A stretch of DNA of 64,000 nucleotides, from NCBI RefSeq assembly GCF_008806345.1, contig NZ_VZZJ01000007.1, forward strand, positions 124,001-188,000. The letters run 5' to 3'. The notes under the pieces are model-generated. The model was not told where the DNA came from, ran no database searches, and was given only the letters and a program-made list of their open reading frames with translations. Both the position numbers and the translations under genes were made by a program. Positions 62,400-64,000 of the stretch are shown in pieces. The stretch comes from Methylobacterium planeticum (GTDB taxonomy: Bacteria; Pseudomonadota; Alphaproteobacteria; Rhizobiales; Beijerinckiaceae). The first letter of the stretch is position 1, and every line of letters begins with the position of its first letter.

Positions 62400-63259
62400 A
62401 GCCCGCCCCGTTCGGCTATGTTCGCGCCGGATCCCTGGACGAGGCCCTCGACGCGCTGCGCCAGCACGGGCCCGAGGCCCGCATCGTCGCGGGCGGCCAG
62501 TCCCTGATGCCGATGCTCAACATGCGGCTGACCAAGCCCGCCATGCTCGTCGACGTGATGCGCATCGCCGCCCTCCAGGAACCCCGCCTCGAGAAGGGCG
62601 CCCTCGTCGTCCCCGCCGGCGTGCGGCAGGCGATCCTGCTGGAGCGGCCGCGACTCGCCGACGACCTGCCGCTCCTGGCCGCCGCCCTGCCGTGGGTCGG
62701 GCATCTCCAGACCCGGGCGCGCGGCACGCTCTGCGGCTCCGTCGCCCATGCCGACCCGAGCGCCGAGATCCCCCTCTGCCTCGTGGCGCTCGAGGGCGAG
62801 GTGCGCCTGCGCAGCCGCCGGAAGGCCCGCCGCGTCGCCGCGGAGGCCTTCTTCACCGGCATGATGGTGACCGAGAAGGCCGACGACGAGATGATCGAGG
62901 CCATCGCGTATCCCCTGCGCCGACGCGACACCGGCTACGCCTTCGCGGAGGTCGGGCGCCGGCACGGCGACTTCGCGATCGTCGCCTGCGCGGCCGTGGT
63001 CGACGGCACGCGCATGCGGCTCGCGATCGGCGGCGTCGCGGACCGGCCCACCGCCCGCGACTTTCCCCGTCTCGACGGGTCGGCCCTCGACGACGCCCTC
63101 AACGCCTTCGCGTGGGACCTCGCCGCGGGCGACGATCTCCACGCCACCGCCCGCTACCGCCGCGACCTCGTGCGCAGCCTCGGGCGCCGCGTGCTGGAGG
63201 ACGCCGCCAGGGTGGCGAAGGGTGAGACCGACCGGGAGGACCCGCCATGCCGCAGCTAG
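62396..63259 (+). CDS. Molybdenum hydroxylase FAD-binding subunit
   Basis: 287 residues, CoxM/XdhA-like. FAD-binding motif IVAGGQSLMPMLNMRL at about 29-44 and RGTLCGSVAHADPSAEIP at about 108-125. The C-terminal CO-dehydrogenase flavoprotein domain follows. It accepts electrons from the iron-sulfur subunit encoded next. The ATG overlaps the large-subunit stop and its end overlaps the small-subunit gene by 13 bases. Confidence 0.92.
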   Translation: MKPAPFGYVRAGSLDEALDALRQHGPEARIVAGGQSLMPMLNMRLTKPAMLVDVMRIAALQEPRLEKGALVVPAGVRQAILLERPRLADDLPLLAAALPWVGHLQTRARGTLCGSVAHADPSAEIPLCLVALEGEVRLRSRRKARRVAAEAFFTGMMVTEKADDEMIEAIAYPLRRRDTGYAFAEVGRRHGDFAIVACAAVVDGTRMRLAIGGVADRPTARDFPRLDGSALDDALNAFAWDLAAGDDLHATARYRRDLVRSLGRRVLEDAARVAKGETDREDPPCRS

Positions 63260-63780
63260 ACGCGAAGGGACGCCACATGGTCGCCTTCACCCTCAACGGA
63301 CGCCCGGCCACGGTCGAGGTCGAGACCCGCACCCTGCTGACGGACGCGCTCCGCCACGGCCTCGGCGCCACGGGCACGCATGTCGGCTGCGAGCACGGCG
63401 TCTGCGGGGCCTGCACGATCTCCATCGACGGCGTGCCGGCCCGCGCCTGCCTGACGCTGGCGGTCGGCATCGAGGGCTGCGCGATCCGCACCGTCGAGGG
63501 CCTGGCGCCGGAGCCCGGCCGGCTCGGGATCCTCCAGGCGGCGTTCCGGCGCCGCCACGCCCTGCAATGCGGGTTCTGCACCGCCGGCATCCTGATGTCT
63601 CTCGACGCCTATCTCGCCCGCCGGCCGAGCCCGTCGCGCCGGGAGATCACCGAGGTCATCGGCGGCCATCTCTGCCGCTGCACCGGCTACGCGCCGATCA
63701 TCGAGGCCGCGCTGGAGGCGGCCGCGGAACTGCGGGGCGAGGGCCCGGCCCCGGCCCCTTGGGAGAACGCCCATGCTTGA
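63247..63780 (+). CDS. Molybdenum hydroxylase 2Fe-2S subunit
   Basis: 177 residues. The plant-type [2Fe-2S] domain has Cys48, Cys53, Cys56 and Cys68 (HVGCEHGVCGACT); the C-terminal helical [2Fe-2S] domain has Cys108, Cys111, Cys143 and Cys145 (LQCGFCTAG, LCRCTGY). Transfers electrons between the molybdenum centre and FAD. GGGAGG lies before the ATG; a second ATG at codon 11 is possible. Overlaps the following ligase gene by eight bases. Confidence 0.94.
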   Translation: MPQLDAKGRHMVAFTLNGRPATVEVETRTLLTDALRHGLGATGTHVGCEHGVCGACTISIDGVPARACLTLAVGIEGCAIRTVEGLAPEPGRLGILQAAFRRRHALQCGFCTAGILMSLDAYLARRPSPSRREITEVIGGHLCRCTGYAPIIEAALEAAAELRGEGPAPAPWENAHA

Positions 63781-64000
63781 TCTCGGAACCAGCTTCCTGG
63801 CGAGCGTCTCGCGCGACCCGCGGGCGCCGGCCATCGTCGACGGCGACACCCGCCTGACCTACGCCGAATGGTTCGCGGTGATCTCCGCGACCGTCGCGGG
63901 CCTCGACCGGCTCGGGCTCAGGCCCGGCGACCATCTCGTCACCGTCCTGCAGAACCGGTACGAGGCCGCGACCCTGCACTGGGCCTGCCAGTTCGCCGGG
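63773..64000 (+). CDS. AMP-dependent acyl-CoA ligase (3' end outside window)
   Basis: First 76 residues of an ANL-superfamily enzyme: FLASVSRDPRAPAIVDGDTR then LTYAEWFAVI, GLDRLGLRPGDHLVTVLQN and LHWACQFAG match the N-terminus of acyl- or aryl-CoA ligases. Translationally coupled to the hydroxylase small subunit, so the pathway probably activates a carboxylic acid (aromatic acid plausible). Catalytic motifs lie beyond the window edge. Confidence 0.85.
   Translation, partial: MLDLGTSFLASVSRDPRAPAIVDGDTRLTYAEWFAVISATVAGLDRLGLRPGDHLVTVLQNRYEAATLHWACQFAG

Overview
The window looks like a chromosomal segment of a high-GC alphaproteobacterium, most probably a Methylobacterium (order Hyphomicrobiales). 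The pointers are a formaldehyde-activating-enzyme paralogue, an EcfG-type stress sigma factor, the alphaproteobacterial cellulose genes bcsS and bcsN, a LuxI/LuxR pair, a DUF6894-type protein and perfect CtrA-type boxes (TTAA-N7-TTAA). I see no tRNA, rRNA, CRISPR array, insertion sequence or phage gene.

Layout. 1-3.6 kb: the end of a pcm-like gene, two tiny overlooked genes, an orphan branched-chain-type binding protein and an iron-type alcohol dehydrogenase. 3.7-19.3 kb: a branched-chain amino acid catabolic island. A LysR regulator diverges from a plus-strand valine operon (mmsA, acyl-CoA dehydrogenase, 3-hydroxyisobutyryl-CoA hydrolase, mmsB, enoyl-CoA hydratase, acyl-CoA synthetase). This converges at a strong hairpin on a minus-strand operon that joins a complete Liv-type ABC transporter to an isoleucine-type SDR dehydrogenase and thiolase. 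19.8-25.2 kb: signalling genes, namely a receiver lacking its Asp, a Fae homologue lacking its key His, a methyltransferase and a complete siaB-siaC-siaD-siaA module (kinase, phospho-switch, diguanylate cyclase, phosphatase). 25.7-31 kb: an aldo/keto reductase, a sigma factor that appears to carry its own NepR anti-sigma segment, a small secreted protein and a hybrid histidine kinase. 31.6-41.9 kb: the cellulose locus bcsS, bcsA, bcsB, bcsZ, a TPR protein and bcsN. 42-44.5 kb: small proteins and quorum sensing (luxI, luxR). 44.8-48.3 kb: a thiamine-binding protein, a YihY membrane protein, a chemoreceptor and a small membrane protein. 48.4-56.6 kb: a cobalamin riboswitch followed by a tightly overlapping six-gene operon (btuB, btuF, btuC, btuD, an uncharacterised His-rich protein and a second TonB receptor). 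57-64 kb: a sodium/solute symporter with a 14-codon leader, an AraC regulator, a three-subunit molybdenum hydroxylase whose large subunit carries a CoxG domain, and the start of an acyl-CoA ligase.

Connections. One perfect CtrA-type box lies upstream of the hybrid kinase and another upstream of bcsS, which suggests cell-cycle control of surface and cellulose functions. The Sia module would supply c-di-GMP, yet the PilZ motifs of the neighbouring BcsA are degenerate, so the usual c-di-GMP to cellulose link may be broken or rerouted. The valine and isoleucine operons would feed propionyl-CoA and acetyl-CoA into central metabolism.
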